A DNA stretch of 64,000 bases. Origin: Thermosynechococcus sp. CL-1 (GTDB taxonomy: Bacteria; Cyanobacteriota; Cyanobacteriia; Thermosynechococcales; Thermosynechococcaceae). The notes beneath the pieces are model-generated. The model did not search any database, was not told the origin of the DNA, and was given only the letters and a program-made list of their open reading frames with translations. Below are positions 8,857-17,443 of the stretch, one piece after another. Location of the stretch: contig NZ_CP040671.1 of assembly GCF_008386235.1 (NCBI RefSeq), positions 310,001 to 374,000 on the forward strand, written 5' to 3'. A program made the position numbers and the translations under genes. Positions within the stretch are counted from its first letter, which is position 1; each line of letters starts with the position of its first letter.

Positions 8857-9723
8857 TCAAAGACCTAATTCGCGGGCGATCGCTAGTAACCCCTCGCGGT
8901 AGGAAGGATAGCGGAGCTGAACGCCTAAAACCCGCTTGATTTTGTCATTGCGGACTCGGCGGGATTCGCGCCAAAAGGACTGGGCCATTGGACTCAGATT
9001 GGCTGCCTCTAAAGGGATGGCTGGTGGGGCTGGGCGACCCAAAAGACGATAGGCCTCGAGTAGAACAGGGAGCGACTCTGAGGGTTGATCATCACTGAGG
9101 TTATAGATTTCCTGCGGCGTGGGTTGTGCCAGCGATCGCTCAAGGGTTTGGACAATATCCACCACATGAATACGGCAGAAGTAGTGTCCCGGTTTATCAA
9201 TGAGTTGCACATCCCCCTTGAGAATACGAGCAATGGGATTGCGTCCTTCTCCGGGGCCATAGATGCCGGGGAGTCGAAAGATATGGGTGGGCAGATTGGA
9301 GTTGAGAAAGGTTTGCTCAATGCTGACGCGGTGTTGTGAACGCAAATTTTGGGGATTGACGGGTGTGGTTTCATCTACCCAGCCCCCTTGGCGATCGCCA
9401 TAGACCCCCGTTGTCGAAAGGTAGCCAAACCAGTGCAGATTCAGTTTCTCTAACTGCGGCAACAGTGCCAGCGCAACCGCATCCTCCCCTTGGCGATCAG
9501 GAGGAATACTATTGAGGATGTGGGTTACCCCCTCAAGGGCGGCTGGTGCTAAGGGGACTGGCTCCCCCTGCTGCTCCCATGTAAAGGGAAAACAGGGAAC
9601 AGTGCTGAGTTCTGGCGGCGGCTCTCCCCGACGGTTGGTAATGACCACATCAATGCCTTGGGCTTGGAGCGATCGCGCCAACCACGTTCCCGTATAACCG
9701 CAACCGAGAATGAGAACCCGCAT
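8857..9723 (-). CDS. SDR-family NAD(P)-binding epimerase-like protein
   Basis: Extended short-chain dehydrogenase/epimerase-type Rossmann protein of 288 residues, similar to the YeeZ group. The cofactor-binding loop is VLILGCGYTGTWLAR at the N-terminus, a GxGxxGxxL variant with Cys. YLSTTGVYGDRQGGWVDE near residue 105 carries the serine and the region of the catalytic tyrosine, and FRLPGIYGPGEGR follows. The substrate is unknown. It begins six bases after the desaturase gene ends, so both are probably one leftward transcript. Confidence 0.8.
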   Translation of the reverse strand: MRVLILGCGYTGTWLARSLQAQGIDVVITNRRGEPPPELSTVPCFPFTWEQQGEPVPLAPAALEGVTHILNSIPPDRQGEDAVALALLPQLEKLNLHWFGYLSTTGVYGDRQGGWVDETTPVNPQNLRSQHRVSIEQTFLNSNLPTHIFRLPGIYGPGEGRNPIARILKGDVQLIDKPGHYFCRIHVVDIVQTLERSLAQPTPQEIYNLSDDQPSESLPVLLEAYRLLGRPAPPAIPLEAANLSPMAQSFWRESRRVRNDKIKRVLGVQLRYPSYREGLLAIARELGL

Positions 9724-9729
9724 TGCGCT

Positions 9730-10563
9730 CTAGTCTTGGGAAGAGGCTGCTGGTGCTTCTACCAAACGCACCTTCGTAGCCAAACCCAGCAATTGCAAGA
9801 AGCGAATGGTGAGCCACGTCAGATCCAGTTCCCACCACTGCAACCCATGGCGTGCCGAGTATTGATAAGCATGGTGATTGTTATGCCAACCCTCGCCAAA
9901 GGTTAACAGGGCGACCCACCAGCAATTCGTTGAGTGATCTGTGGTTTCAAACGTGCGATAGCCAAAGGCATGGGTGGCACTATTCACCAGCCAAGTGGTG
10001 TGATAGACCGTTACAAGGCGCACAAAAATTCCCCAAACCACAAACGGCCAACCGCCCCAGAGGTAAAGAACAATGGCCAAGACCACCTGAATTGGTAGAA
10101 AGGACTTGTCAAGAAACTGATACACCGGATCATCCGCAATATCTTTGGTGAAACGGGGAATCTCTGCCTCCGCTGGCACCTCACGAAACATCCATTCAAT
10201 ATGGCTCCACCAAAAGCCCTTACGGGAATCGTGGTGATCATTGGGTTGATCGGAGTACAGATGGTGATGGCGGTGCAGCCCAACCCACCAAATCGGCCCC
10301 CCTTGCATTGAGAGTGTGCCGCAAAAGACCAAGAAATACTCTAACCACTTGGGCACTTGGAAGCTGCGATGGGTAACGAGGCGGTGCCAACCAAGGGTAA
10401 TACCAATGCCAGCAGTCAACCAGTGAAGTGCAAGCGCCAGCAGGACTGCCTTCCAACTAAACATGCCGGGTAAAAACGCAAGAAGAGCACCGAGGTGCAC
10501 AAAAATAATAAAGGTCGCCGTAGGCCAGGCAATGGGGGGTTTGGCAACGGTGGCTTGGGTCAT
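9730..10563 (-). CDS. desC: Delta-9 acyl-lipid/acyl-CoA desaturase
   Basis: Membrane di-iron fatty-acid desaturase of 277 residues. The three histidine boxes are clear: HRLVTHRSF near residue 65, HRHHHLYSD near residue 105 and HNNHHAYQ near residue 240. They sit between pairs of hydrophobic segments. Cyanobacterial DesC puts the first double bond at position 9 of membrane-lipid acyl chains. I start at ATG 10563, because the longer frame adds 22 residues with no desaturase character. Cold or light regulation is usual for this family but is not demonstrable here. Confidence 0.92.
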   Translation of the reverse strand: MTQATVAKPPIAWPTATFIIFVHLGALLAFLPGMFSWKAVLLALALHWLTAGIGITLGWHRLVTHRSFQVPKWLEYFLVFCGTLSMQGGPIWWVGLHRHHHLYSDQPNDHHDSRKGFWWSHIEWMFREVPAEAEIPRFTKDIADDPVYQFLDKSFLPIQVVLAIVLYLWGGWPFVVWGIFVRLVTVYHTTWLVNSATHAFGYRTFETTDHSTNCWWVALLTFGEGWHNNHHAYQYSARHGLQWWELDLTWLTIRFLQLLGLATKVRLVEAPAASSQD

Positions 10564-10757
10564 GAACACATCCGTAAAACAACTGATTCGGCTGCTGTTC
10601 TCTCTAGGCTGAGCTTGAACAACACCCATCAGACTTTAGTATAACGAGCTACGGTTGAGTATCTTTACTTAGGGTGTTTTTCCCAAGACCAATGATTCGG
10701 CAATCCCCCCTATAAATTCCCTCTGGTGGGGGAAGTCTCTGGGGAGAGTGTCCCCGA

Positions 10758-10787
10758 AAATAGCAGGCATCATACCAAATAGCAGGC
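10758..10787. repeat. 11-bp direct repeat, 19-bp period
   Basis: AAATAGCAGGC occurs twice without mismatch, starting at 10758 and 10777. It sits upstream of the promoter at 10824-10852 and about 195 bp upstream of the desC start. A transcription-factor site is possible; the factor is unknown. Confidence 0.6.
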
Positions 10788-10823
10788 TGATTATTTCACT
10801 TTCTGTGGTTTTGTAACGAAATG

Positions 10824-10852
10824 TTGCATTTTCTCAGATTAATCCCTAGGAT
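10824..10852 (+). promoter_or_regulatory. Sigma-70-type promoter for DUF2949 gene
   Basis: TTGCAT (10824-10829) and TAGGAT (10847-10852) are separated by exactly 17 bp. The predicted start is near 10859, about 24 nt before the ATG at 10883, which leaves room for the AGGA ribosome site. Confidence 0.5.
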
Positions 10853-10882
10853 AGAGGGTAAGGTGTGGTAGTTATAGGAATC

Positions 10883-11080
10883 ATGAAAACGCCACGTTGG
10901 ACACGACTCATTGACTTCCTACAGCGGGAGATGGCACTGCCCACCGCTGCCATTGACTTCGGCCTCAAGCACTGCGATGAGCAGGTGAATCTGTTGCCCG
11001 TTGTTCTCTGGCAGTATGGCTTGGTGAGCCTTGAGCAGCTTGACCGCATCTTTGACTGGCTAGAAACCAGTCACTCCTAG
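10883..11080 (+). CDS. DUF2949 family small protein
   Basis: A 65-residue soluble protein conserved in cyanobacteria as DUF2949; its function is unknown to me. The sequence is amphipathic and helical, with LQREMALP near residue 12 and LLPVVLWQYGLVSLEQLDRI in the second half. This pattern recalls small two-helix proteins that choose between states or partners. ATG 10883 has AGGA just upstream; the longer frame from 10865 overlaps the predicted transcript start. It stands alone between two leftward genes. Confidence 0.75.
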   Translation: MKTPRWTRLIDFLQREMALPTAAIDFGLKHCDEQVNLLPVVLWQYGLVSLEQLDRIFDWLETSHS

Positions 11081-11109
11081 TGGCGCTCTCAGAATTCCTT
11101 TATTTAGGC

Positions 11110-11565
11110 TTAATGAATCACGGTTTCCTTAGCAACAAAGTCATAGCTCTGGGAAATCCCTAATTGCTGAGGCAGAGAGATGGGACTTTGCCAGCCCACG
11201 GGTTGAATTGACAACAGGGGTGAGGGACTCTTGAACGTTCCCCAGAGATGAACCTTCTGACCGAGTAGCTCGGGCGGAACGGTAATTTTGTAACTGCAAC
11301 CATGACTACCAGCAGGGGACAAAGTAGCGGTGGCACCCCCCACTGGAAAGCCGCCGGGAGGATGCAGTGTGGCATTAATCACAATCTCATTGCAGGAGAT
11401 AGAAGGAGATTTATTGATCTTGCCGATAATCGTAGGGCGCACCCGTACATTACTTGGGGGTTGCAATTGCACGGTCTGGGTAGCAGCTAGAGGTACAGCA
11501 CGGCTCACAGCGGGGCTGAGGGCAACGGCGAGGCAGGCGAGGAGTAAACCTTTTTGATTCAGCAT
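11110..11565 (-). CDS. Secreted hypothetical protein
   Basis: A 151-residue protein I do not recognise. The first 23 residues form a clear signal peptide (short basic start, LLLACLAVALSPAV core, small residues near a likely cleavage site). The mature part is proline-, serine- and threonine-rich with a beta-strand character. It holds two cysteines (near 58 and 90) that could form a disulfide in the periplasm. AAAGGA lies about eight bases before ATG 11565. It is a single-gene unit, and no neighbour suggests a role. Confidence 0.7.
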   Translation of the reverse strand: MLNQKGLLLACLAVALSPAVSRAVPLAATQTVQLQPPSNVRVRPTIIGKINKSPSISCNEIVINATLHPPGGFPVGGATATLSPAGSHGCSYKITVPPELLGQKVHLWGTFKSPSPLLSIQPVGWQSPISLPQQLGISQSYDFVAKETVIH

Positions 11566-11893
11566 TTGGGTGTCCTTTGTGTGAATGGAGAGAACAGTTT
11601 TGTCTAGCCCCTATGGGGTGAATACTCTTACTCTTATCCTAGGTGGGCTGACTAAGAACATCCGTGGCGTTTCTCACCCGCAACCGATGATGCTCATCAC
11701 CAAGGGCGGTGACCGTCGAACATGTTTAGCCTGCACTCCCCCATCCTCGCGTCACAGGTGGCGGTTAGGGCGCGGTAATGTAGCGAAGCGGAGTTGCCAA
11801 TAGACTAATGAAGAAGAAAAAACGTTGAAGTTTCGGGCGGGTAGCCTCCTTCAGCGGCGATGATAGGCGTAACACGATTGTTTGAGAACAGCG
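11566..11893. other. Gene-free 328-bp region, content unidentified
   Basis: There is no convincing reading frame here. The region is GC-rich, unlike most spacers in this window, and contains several short inverted segments such as TGATG/CATCA near 11687-11698. It could hold a decayed mobile-element end or an untranslated RNA, but I recognised no family consensus. Confidence 0.4.
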
Positions 11894-12238
11894 ATGTACA
11901 CCGAGCAAATTAACCACATCAAATCCTACACGGCAAAGCTAACGGCAGCGATGCCCGATGCCATGAAGGCCTTTTATAGCTTGAGTCGGGCCTCGTCAAC
12001 CCCCGGTGCTCTTGATACCAAAACCAAAGAGTTGATTGCCCTAGCCATTGGGGTTGCCAAACACTGTGACGGCTGCATTGCCTTCCACACCCGTGCTGCT
12101 TTGCATGCAGGCGCAACCCCTGAAGAAATCATGGAAACCCTCATGGTGACTGTAGCCATGGATGGCGGCCCTGCCTTGATGTATGCCACCCATGTGATGG
12201 AGGCGCTAGAGGAGTTTACCCAAGCGCAGACCCATTAG
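11894..12238 (+). CDS. Carboxymuconolactone decarboxylase / AhpD-like protein
   Basis: All-helical AhpD-like protein of 114 residues. It carries the redox motif CDGCIAFH (CxxC followed by His) near residue 58 and the preceding KTKELIALAIGVA helix. AhpD proteins reduce peroxiredoxin partners. Others in the family are gamma-carboxymuconolactone decarboxylases, but the CxxC-x3-H arrangement favours a thiol-redox or peroxidase role. ATG 11894 is used rather than a TTG four codons upstream. No peroxiredoxin gene is nearby. Confidence 0.85.
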   Translation: MYTEQINHIKSYTAKLTAAMPDAMKAFYSLSRASSTPGALDTKTKELIALAIGVAKHCDGCIAFHTRAALHAGATPEEIMETLMVTVAMDGGPALMYATHVMEALEEFTQAQTH

Positions 12239-12248
12239 GAAATTCCCC

Positions 12249-13601
12249 TCAGACTGCTGTCGTTTCAAGGGGCAATGGCTCCTCGGGTTCACTGACTTCA
12301 AGGAAAATTTCTTTGGCCGGTTCGTCGTAGCTAAAGAGTTCGGCGTAGCGTCCCCAGTCAATGGCGGTATTGAGCTGGCGATCGGCCTCCTGCGGCGTAA
12401 AGTGCCGCTCTAAAATATCCAGCACCAAACTTTCGGGAATGCGGTGGTTTTGCTTGGCCATTAGGAAAGTGTGGATTTGCTGCACAAGGCGAATATGCTT
12501 GAGGAGTTGTTGGCGAATAATCAGCTTGCGCTGGTCAATGTCCCCCTGAATAAAGGCATTGCCAATCGGGGTCACGCTGATGTCTCCCTCCTTGAGTTCC
12601 ACCAGTTCCATCATCTGGGCGGCTTCGACAATGGGCAGAATATCATCTAGCTCCAGTTGCAGCTCTTGAGCAATGCGGTAGAGGTCTTCTTTGCGGTGTT
12701 CTAAGAGTTCCAATAGACCGGCGATCGAGCCAATGCGCACATGGGGTAGCAGCGGATAACGCGGTTCTTGACTCGTGGGCAGGGTAGCTGGCTTGGGTTC
12801 CAGTTGCTCCAATTCATCCACATGGGGATTGGTGAGAATTTTATAGATGCGATCCACGGTAGCTTGAAACTCGGGGTTCTTGCGATCGCGATAGTGGGGC
12901 AATGTCACTGGAAAGTCAGCGCGGACGCGACCGGGGTTGCTCCCCAAAACAATAATGCGATCGGCGAGAATGACCGCTTCTTCAATGTGGTGGGTGACAA
13001 TCAAAATACTCTGGGTAGGAATTTTATGCTCTAGCCACAGATCGAGAAGTTCAAAACGCAGGTTCTCTGCTGTCAGTACGTCCAAGGCGGAAAATGGCTC
13101 ATCCATACACAGGAGTTCGGGTTCTACCGCCAAGGCACGGGCAAATCCCACCCGCTGCCGCATCCCCCCCGACAGTTCCTTGGGGTAGGCGTTTTCAAAA
13201 CCATCCAAGCCAATAATGTCAATCATCCGCAGTGCCTTGCGGCGGCGCGATCGCGGGCCTTCTCCTAGAGCCTTTAGCCCCAATTCCACATTTTCTAAAA
13301 CCGTTAGCCACGGATAGAGCGCCGAACTTTGAAAGACAATCGCCGCCCCCGGATTCAGGCCCTGCATTGGCTGCTCGCGGTACAAGACCTGCCCAGACGT
13401 AGGCGCAACCAAACCCGTAATAATGCGCATCAGGGTTGACTTACCGGATCCCGATGGCCCTAGGAGCGCAACAATTTCCCCCGTGCGCAATTCAAGGTTA
13501 ATATTTTCCATAATGCTAATGACCTGACCGTTGGGCTGACGGTAGGCCTTACCCACATCCAGTAAGCGGACGAGCGATTCCCCTTTGGTTTTGGCGTGCA
13601 T
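12249..13601 (-). CDS. ABC transporter ATPase with AAA-associated C-terminal domain
   Basis: Nitrate/sulfonate/taurine-type ABC ATPase of 450 residues. The nucleotide-binding domain fills residues 10-265, with Walker A GPSGSGKST near 48, signature LSGGMRQR near 143 and Walker B LLCMDEPFSALD near 165. Residues 290-430 form a helical extension matching the AAA-associated C-terminal domain found behind such ATPases in cyanobacteria. Its permease and binding protein are not next to it. The substrate is unknown; an anion or organic sulfonate is the family norm. Confidence 0.85.
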   Translation of the reverse strand: MHAKTKGESLVRLLDVGKAYRQPNGQVISIMENINLELRTGEIVALLGPSGSGKSTLMRIITGLVAPTSGQVLYREQPMQGLNPGAAIVFQSSALYPWLTVLENVELGLKALGEGPRSRRRKALRMIDIIGLDGFENAYPKELSGGMRQRVGFARALAVEPELLCMDEPFSALDVLTAENLRFELLDLWLEHKIPTQSILIVTHHIEEAVILADRIIVLGSNPGRVRADFPVTLPHYRDRKNPEFQATVDRIYKILTNPHVDELEQLEPKPATLPTSQEPRYPLLPHVRIGSIAGLLELLEHRKEDLYRIAQELQLELDDILPIVEAAQMMELVELKEGDISVTPIGNAFIQGDIDQRKLIIRQQLLKHIRLVQQIHTFLMAKQNHRIPESLVLDILERHFTPQEADRQLNTAIDWGRYAELFSYDEPAKEIFLEVSEPEEPLPLETTAV

Positions 13602-13788
13602 GGTCCTGCATCCTGTGGCATTTCCACCGTTAACCTACCATGAGGATTCAGGTCTTGGAAAACCTAGGGGACAAAAATTGCTACTAGGGTTAGCGATCGC
13701 CCCTCATTTGCGGAATTTTGGATAGCCCCCCTTAGGGTTTTATTGTAAACTGATCAGCGGTTTCTTCACAAAAGGTAACAACTCCGCT

Positions 13789-14142
13789 ATGGGACTCTTT
13801 GATGGCCTTTTCCGTCGGGGCAAGCAAGCTGACGCCCAACCCAGCAAAGACTTTTTTCTCGATCCCGATGCAGCCAAGACCTACGGCAACATTGAGTACA
13901 TGCGTACCGCCAAGGTCGTGAAAAAAACGTTCCCTGCGACCGGCGGTGCCAAAGAAGAGGTAGAAGTGGTGGAGTTGGTCTCCTCCATCGAAAAGGTAAA
14001 TCCAGAGGCAGAAAACAAAGGTAAACCCGAACCCAGTGTCAGTGATGTAGTGACGCCCCCAGTAGAAGAACAGGAACGGCGTCGCCGTGATCCCAGCTTA
14101 GATCGCTTTCGCTCCATGGCCAAAGATCTACGCCGTGGCTAA
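13789..14142 (+). CDS. Conserved cyanobacterial hypothetical protein
   Basis: A 117-residue hydrophilic protein that I cannot assign to a named family. It begins GLFDGLFRRGK and has an acidic, Glu-rich middle likely to be disordered. It ends in a basic stretch (ERRRRDPSLDRFRSMAKDLRRG splits around Pro). There is no membrane segment and no cysteine. An AAAGG precedes ATG 13789. It is followed 107 bp later by the DUF2214 gene on the same strand. Confidence 0.6.
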   Translation: MGLFDGLFRRGKQADAQPSKDFFLDPDAAKTYGNIEYMRTAKVVKKTFPATGGAKEEVEVVELVSSIEKVNPEAENKGKPEPSVSDVVTPPVEEQERRRRDPSLDRFRSMAKDLRRG

Positions 14143-14248
14143 AGCCTAAAAACCTGTGGGGGTTGGCACTTGCGCATCCCAAGGCTGCCCCCTAGGATCA
14201 ATACAGCCCTTTTTGCAAAGTCTCCCTCTCGCCAAGGAACGCTATCGG

Positions 14249-14725
14249 ATGAACACCCTTTGGAGCAGTGCCGCGATCGCCTATCTGCACTACCTCAGCT
14301 TTATGGTGGCTTTTGCTGCCCTTGTGGTGGAGCACCTCACCCTGCGCAAGGATATAGACCTTAAACAGGCTTGGCGATTAGTGATTACGGATGCCCTCTA
14401 TGGCATTGCTGCGGTGACTGTTCTTGTCACGGGCATTTTGCGGGTTCTCTATTTTGGCAAAGGCACTGAATATTATTTGGCCAACCCCATCTTTCACCTC
14501 AAGGTAGGCTTATTTATTTTGGTGGGGCTATTGTCGCTGTATCCAACAATCTCTTTTCTACTGTGGATTAAACCGCTGCGGGAAGAGAAGGCTCCCACCC
14601 TCGAGTTACCGACTGTGCAGCGTTTGACTTGGGTGATTCGGGCTGAATTGGCCTTTCTCAGTGCCATTCCCTTTTTGGCAGCGATGATGGCGCGGGGGAT
14701 TGGCTTGGATTGGATTCAACGGTAA
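14249..14725 (+). CDS. DUF2214 family membrane protein
   Basis: Integral membrane protein of 158 residues with four hydrophobic segments (near 5-28, 48-70, 84-106 and 130-150). LHYLSFMVAFAALVVEHLTL at the start and ALYGIAAVTVLVTGILRV in the second helix fit DUF2214. A conserved His in helix 1 and another near residue 80 recall haem-binding bundles, but that is inference. ATG 14249 is chosen because the 31 extra residues of the longer frame are not membrane-like. The function is unknown. Confidence 0.75.
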   Translation: MNTLWSSAAIAYLHYLSFMVAFAALVVEHLTLRKDIDLKQAWRLVITDALYGIAAVTVLVTGILRVLYFGKGTEYYLANPIFHLKVGLFILVGLLSLYPTISFLLWIKPLREEKAPTLELPTVQRLTWVIRAELAFLSAIPFLAAMMARGIGLDWIQR

Positions 14726-14785
14726 TACTCTTCAGCAGGGGAGCGATCGCCCCTATGATAGATCTTGCTGCCACGGATAAAACGG

Positions 14786-16756
14786 ATGAGTCATCCCACA
14801 ATTGAATCCATTCTTCAGGAAAACCGCCTTTTTTATCCCCCCGCTGATTTTGTGGCCAAGGCGCGGATCAATTCCCTTGAGGCCTACAATACCCTCTACG
14901 AAAAGGCCAAAGCCGATCCCGCTGCCTTTTGGGGCGAATTGGCACAACAGGAATTAGAGTGGTTTCAACCTTGGGATCAGGTGCTGGATTGGCAGCCCCC
15001 CAATGCCAAGTGGTTTGTCAATGGCAAAATCAACATCACCTACAACTGCTTGGATCGCCACCTCAAGACTTGGCGCAAGAATAAAGCAGCCTTGATCTGG
15101 GAAGGAGAACCCGGCGATAGCCGCACCCTCACCTATGCCCAACTGCACCGCGAAGTCTGCCAATTTGCCAATGTCCTCAAGCAACTGGGGGTGAAAAAGG
15201 GCGATCGCGTCGGTATTTATATGCCGATGATTCCAGAGGCAGCCATTGCCATGTTGGCCTGTGCACGGATTGGCGCCCCCCACTCAGTGGTCTTTGGGGG
15301 GTTTAGTGCCGAAGCCTTGCGCGATCGCCTCATTGATGCCCAAGCCAAGCTGGTGGTTACGGCGGATGGTGGCTGGCGCAAAGATGCCATTGTGCCCCTC
15401 AAGGATCAAGTGGATAAAGCCCTAGCCAATCAGGCGGTTCCCAGCGTTGAACATGTCTTGGTGGTGCAGCGCACGCAGCAGCCAGTGACCATGGCGCCCG
15501 GTCGCGATCACTGGTGGCATGATCTGCAAAAGGGGGTCAGCGCTGACTGTCCTGCCGAACCCATGGACAGCGAAGATTTACTCTTTATTCTCTACACCTC
15601 TGGCTCCACCGGCAAACCCAAAGGCGTTGTCCACACCACAGCGGGTTACAACCTCTACACCCACATCACCACTCAATGGGTCTTTGACCTCCAAGAGAGC
15701 GATGTCTATTGGTGTACCGCTGATGTTGGCTGGATTACGGGTCACAGCTACATTGTCTATGGGCCGCTGTCCAATGGGGCAACCACCCTCATGTATGAAG
15801 GGGCACCCCGCGCCTCCAATCCCGGTTGCTTCTGGGATGTGATTGAGAAGTATGGGGTGACTATTTTCTACACAGCTCCCACGGCTATTCGTGCCTTCAT
15901 TAAAATGGGCGAACACTTGCCCCGCGCACGGAACCTCTCTTCTTTGCGCCTCTTGGGAACCGTGGGTGAACCTATTAACCCCGAAGCATGGATGTGGTAC
16001 TACCGGGTCATTGGCGGTGAGCGCTGTCCCATTGTGGATACGTGGTGGCAAACAGAAACAGGGGGGCACATGATCACCTCACTGCCGGGGGCGATTCCGA
16101 TGAAACCCGGCTCTGCCACCAAGCCCTTTCCGGGGATCCTGGCTGATGTCGTGGATCTCGAGGGTAACCCTGTCGGCGTCAACGAGGGCGGCTATCTGGT
16201 GATTCGTCACCCTTGGCCGGGGATGATGCGCACAGTGTATGGGGATCCCGATCGCTTCCGCCGCACCTATTGGGAACACATTCCGCCTCGCGATGGCCAG
16301 TACGTTTACTTTACCGGTGATGGTGCCCGCAAGGATGAAGATGGCTACTTTTGGGTGATGGGACGGGTTGACGATGTGATCAATGTCTCCGGTCACCGCT
16401 TGGGCACCATGGAAATTGAATCGGCATTGGTGTCCCATCCTGCTGTTGCTGAAGCAGCCGTTGTCGGTAAACCCGACGAGGTCAAAGGGGAAGAAATCGT
16501 TGCCTTTGTGATTCTTGAAGGGTCGGCTACCCCCAGCGATGCTCTCCAACAGGAATTAAAGCAGCACGTTGTCAATGAAATTGGTGCCTTGGCACGGCCG
16601 GCGGAGATTCGCTTTACGGATGCCCTGCCCAAAACGCGATCGGGCAAAATCATGCGGCGGCTCCTGCGTTCTCTTGCGGCTGGCCAAGAGGTGGCTGGGG
16701 ATACTTCAACATTGGAAGATCGCTCAGTGCTGGATAAGTTGCGCCAAGGGGTTTGA
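14786..16756 (+). CDS. acs: Acetyl-coenzyme A synthetase
   Basis: AMP-forming acetate-CoA ligase of 656 residues, which activates acetate to acetyl-CoA through acetyl-AMP. The ANL-superfamily motifs are present: P-loop [12 protein letters not shown] near residue 265, TWWQTETGG near residue 410, and [14 protein letters not shown] near residue 515. The hinge and CoA-side [15 protein letters not shown] follows. The catalytic acetylatable lysine lies in [10 protein letters not shown] near residue 620. ATG 14786 gives the usual length; the longer TTG frame adds seven residues. The 3-prime end runs into an inverted repeat before the next gene. Confidence 0.95.
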   Translation: MSHPTIESILQENRLFYPPADFVAKARINSLEAYNTLYEKAKADPAAFWGELAQQELEWFQPWDQVLDWQPPNAKWFVNGKINITYNCLDRHLKTWRKNKAALIWEGEPGDSRTLTYAQLHREVCQFANVLKQLGVKKGDRVGIYMPMIPEAAIAMLACARIGAPHSVVFGGFSAEALRDRLIDAQAKLVVTADGGWRKDAIVPLKDQVDKALANQAVPSVEHVLVVQRTQQPVTMAPGRDHWWHDLQKGVSADCPAEPMDSEDLLFILYTSGSTGKPKGVVHTTAGYNLYTHITTQWVFDLQESDVYWCTADVGWITGHSYIVYGPLSNGATTLMYEGAPRASNPGCFWDVIEKYGVTIFYTAPTAIRAFIKMGEHLPRARNLSSLRLLGTVGEPINPEAWMWYYRVIGGERCPIVDTWWQTETGGHMITSLPGAIPMKPGSATKPFPGILADVVDLEGNPVGVNEGGYLVIRHPWPGMMRTVYGDPDRFRRTYWEHIPPRDGQYVYFTGDGARKDEDGYFWVMGRVDDVINVSGHRLGTMEIESALVSHPAVAEAAVVGKPDEVKGEEIVAFVILEGSATPSDALQQELKQHVVNEIGALARPAEIRFTDALPKTRSGKIMRRLLRSLAAGQEVAGDTSTLEDRSVLDKLRQGV

Positions 16757-16764
16757 GGGTCTTC

Positions 16765-16791
16765 CCTATCAATGAGTCTATAATTGATAGG
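16765..16791. promoter_or_regulatory. 9-bp inverted repeat spanning a TATAAT box
   Basis: CCTATCAAT (16765-16773) and ATTGATAGG (16783-16791) are perfect inverted copies separated by nine bases. A consensus TATAAT (16779-16784) lies across the spacer and right arm, and the next gene's ATG follows two bases later at 16794. No ribosome site fits between. This could be an operator over the -10 box, an RNA hairpin, or both. Confidence 0.6.
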
Positions 16792-16793
16792 TT

Positions 16794-17363
16794 ATGGCAA
16801 CTGGCATCCGCACACAAACGCTAGTTCTTTTAGCAACGGCAGCCATTTTGGGTGGTGGCCTCTATCTTTTTGAACAACAACTGCCTACTCCCAATAGCAC
16901 TGATACAGCGGCAAAAAAACCTCTGTTTGGCTTTCAAGAAGGGGATGTGGTGGCACTGAAAATTATTACCCCTGATTACAGCCTAAACCTGAGAAAGTTG
17001 GTTACAGGTCACTGGGTGATTGATCGGGAAAAGCAAACCCCCGCAGAGGAAGGGACGGTTGTGTTCCTATTAAACCTGTTAACCACTGGTCAGCGCGATC
17101 GCTCGCTGCAGGTGCCTGTAGCCCGTGCGGCCGACTATGGCCTAGCACCCCCTATGGCCACTGTGGATATCACCCTTAAAGATGGCCAGCAGCACCGTTT
17201 ACACTTGGGGGACACCACCTTTGACGGCCTCAAGCTCTACGCGGAAATTGACCCGCCAGCGGAACCGCGCGAAAAAATGACGGTGACCCTCGTGCCCCTT
17301 GATCTTAAAAATGCCCTCCAGCGCCCCCTACAGGAATGGGAGCGTCAGCAAGCAGCAAACTAG
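16794..17363 (+). CDS. DUF4340 domain membrane-anchored protein
   Basis: A 189-residue protein with one N-terminal membrane segment (residues 9-27) and an extracytoplasmic DUF4340 domain. The domain shows the repeating hydrophobic pattern seen in this family, including YGLAPPMATVDITLKDGQ and LYAEID. Its biochemical role is unknown; elsewhere the domain is found near gliding and ABC export genes. There is no Shine-Dalgarno sequence. If the TATAAT at 16779-16784 is used, the transcript would start only about three bases before the ATG, making it nearly leaderless. Confidence 0.75.
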   Translation: MATGIRTQTLVLLATAAILGGGLYLFEQQLPTPNSTDTAAKKPLFGFQEGDVVALKIITPDYSLNLRKLVTGHWVIDREKQTPAEEGTVVFLLNLLTTGQRDRSLQVPVARAADYGLAPPMATVDITLKDGQQHRLHLGDTTFDGLKLYAEIDPPAEPREKMTVTLVPLDLKNALQRPLQEWERQQAAN

Positions 17364-17443
17364 AACGCTGTGACTTCTGGCACGACTCCCCAAAAGCTCG
17401 TCAGAATATAAAAGCGTAGTGAACTATCGAGTGGACATCAGCC

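Larger units (their letters stand above)
10564..10882. other. Intergenic control region, desC / DUF2949
   Basis: This 319-bp gene-free stretch separates divergent genes. It holds a perfect 11-bp direct repeat (AAATAGCAGGC at 10758-10768 and 10777-10787) and the rightward promoter at 10824-10852. A 5-bp hairpin lies near 10741-10755 (GGGGA/TCCCC). No RNA gene was recognised. Confidence 0.6.

Noticed and set aside
11585-11803. 72-codon frame in the gene-free region
   Set aside because: No ribosome site, no domain, and an amino-acid composition unlike real proteins here.
15578-16069. 163-codon minus-strand frame inside acs
   Set aside because: It is a codon-bias shadow of acs; acs motifs are intact on the plus strand.
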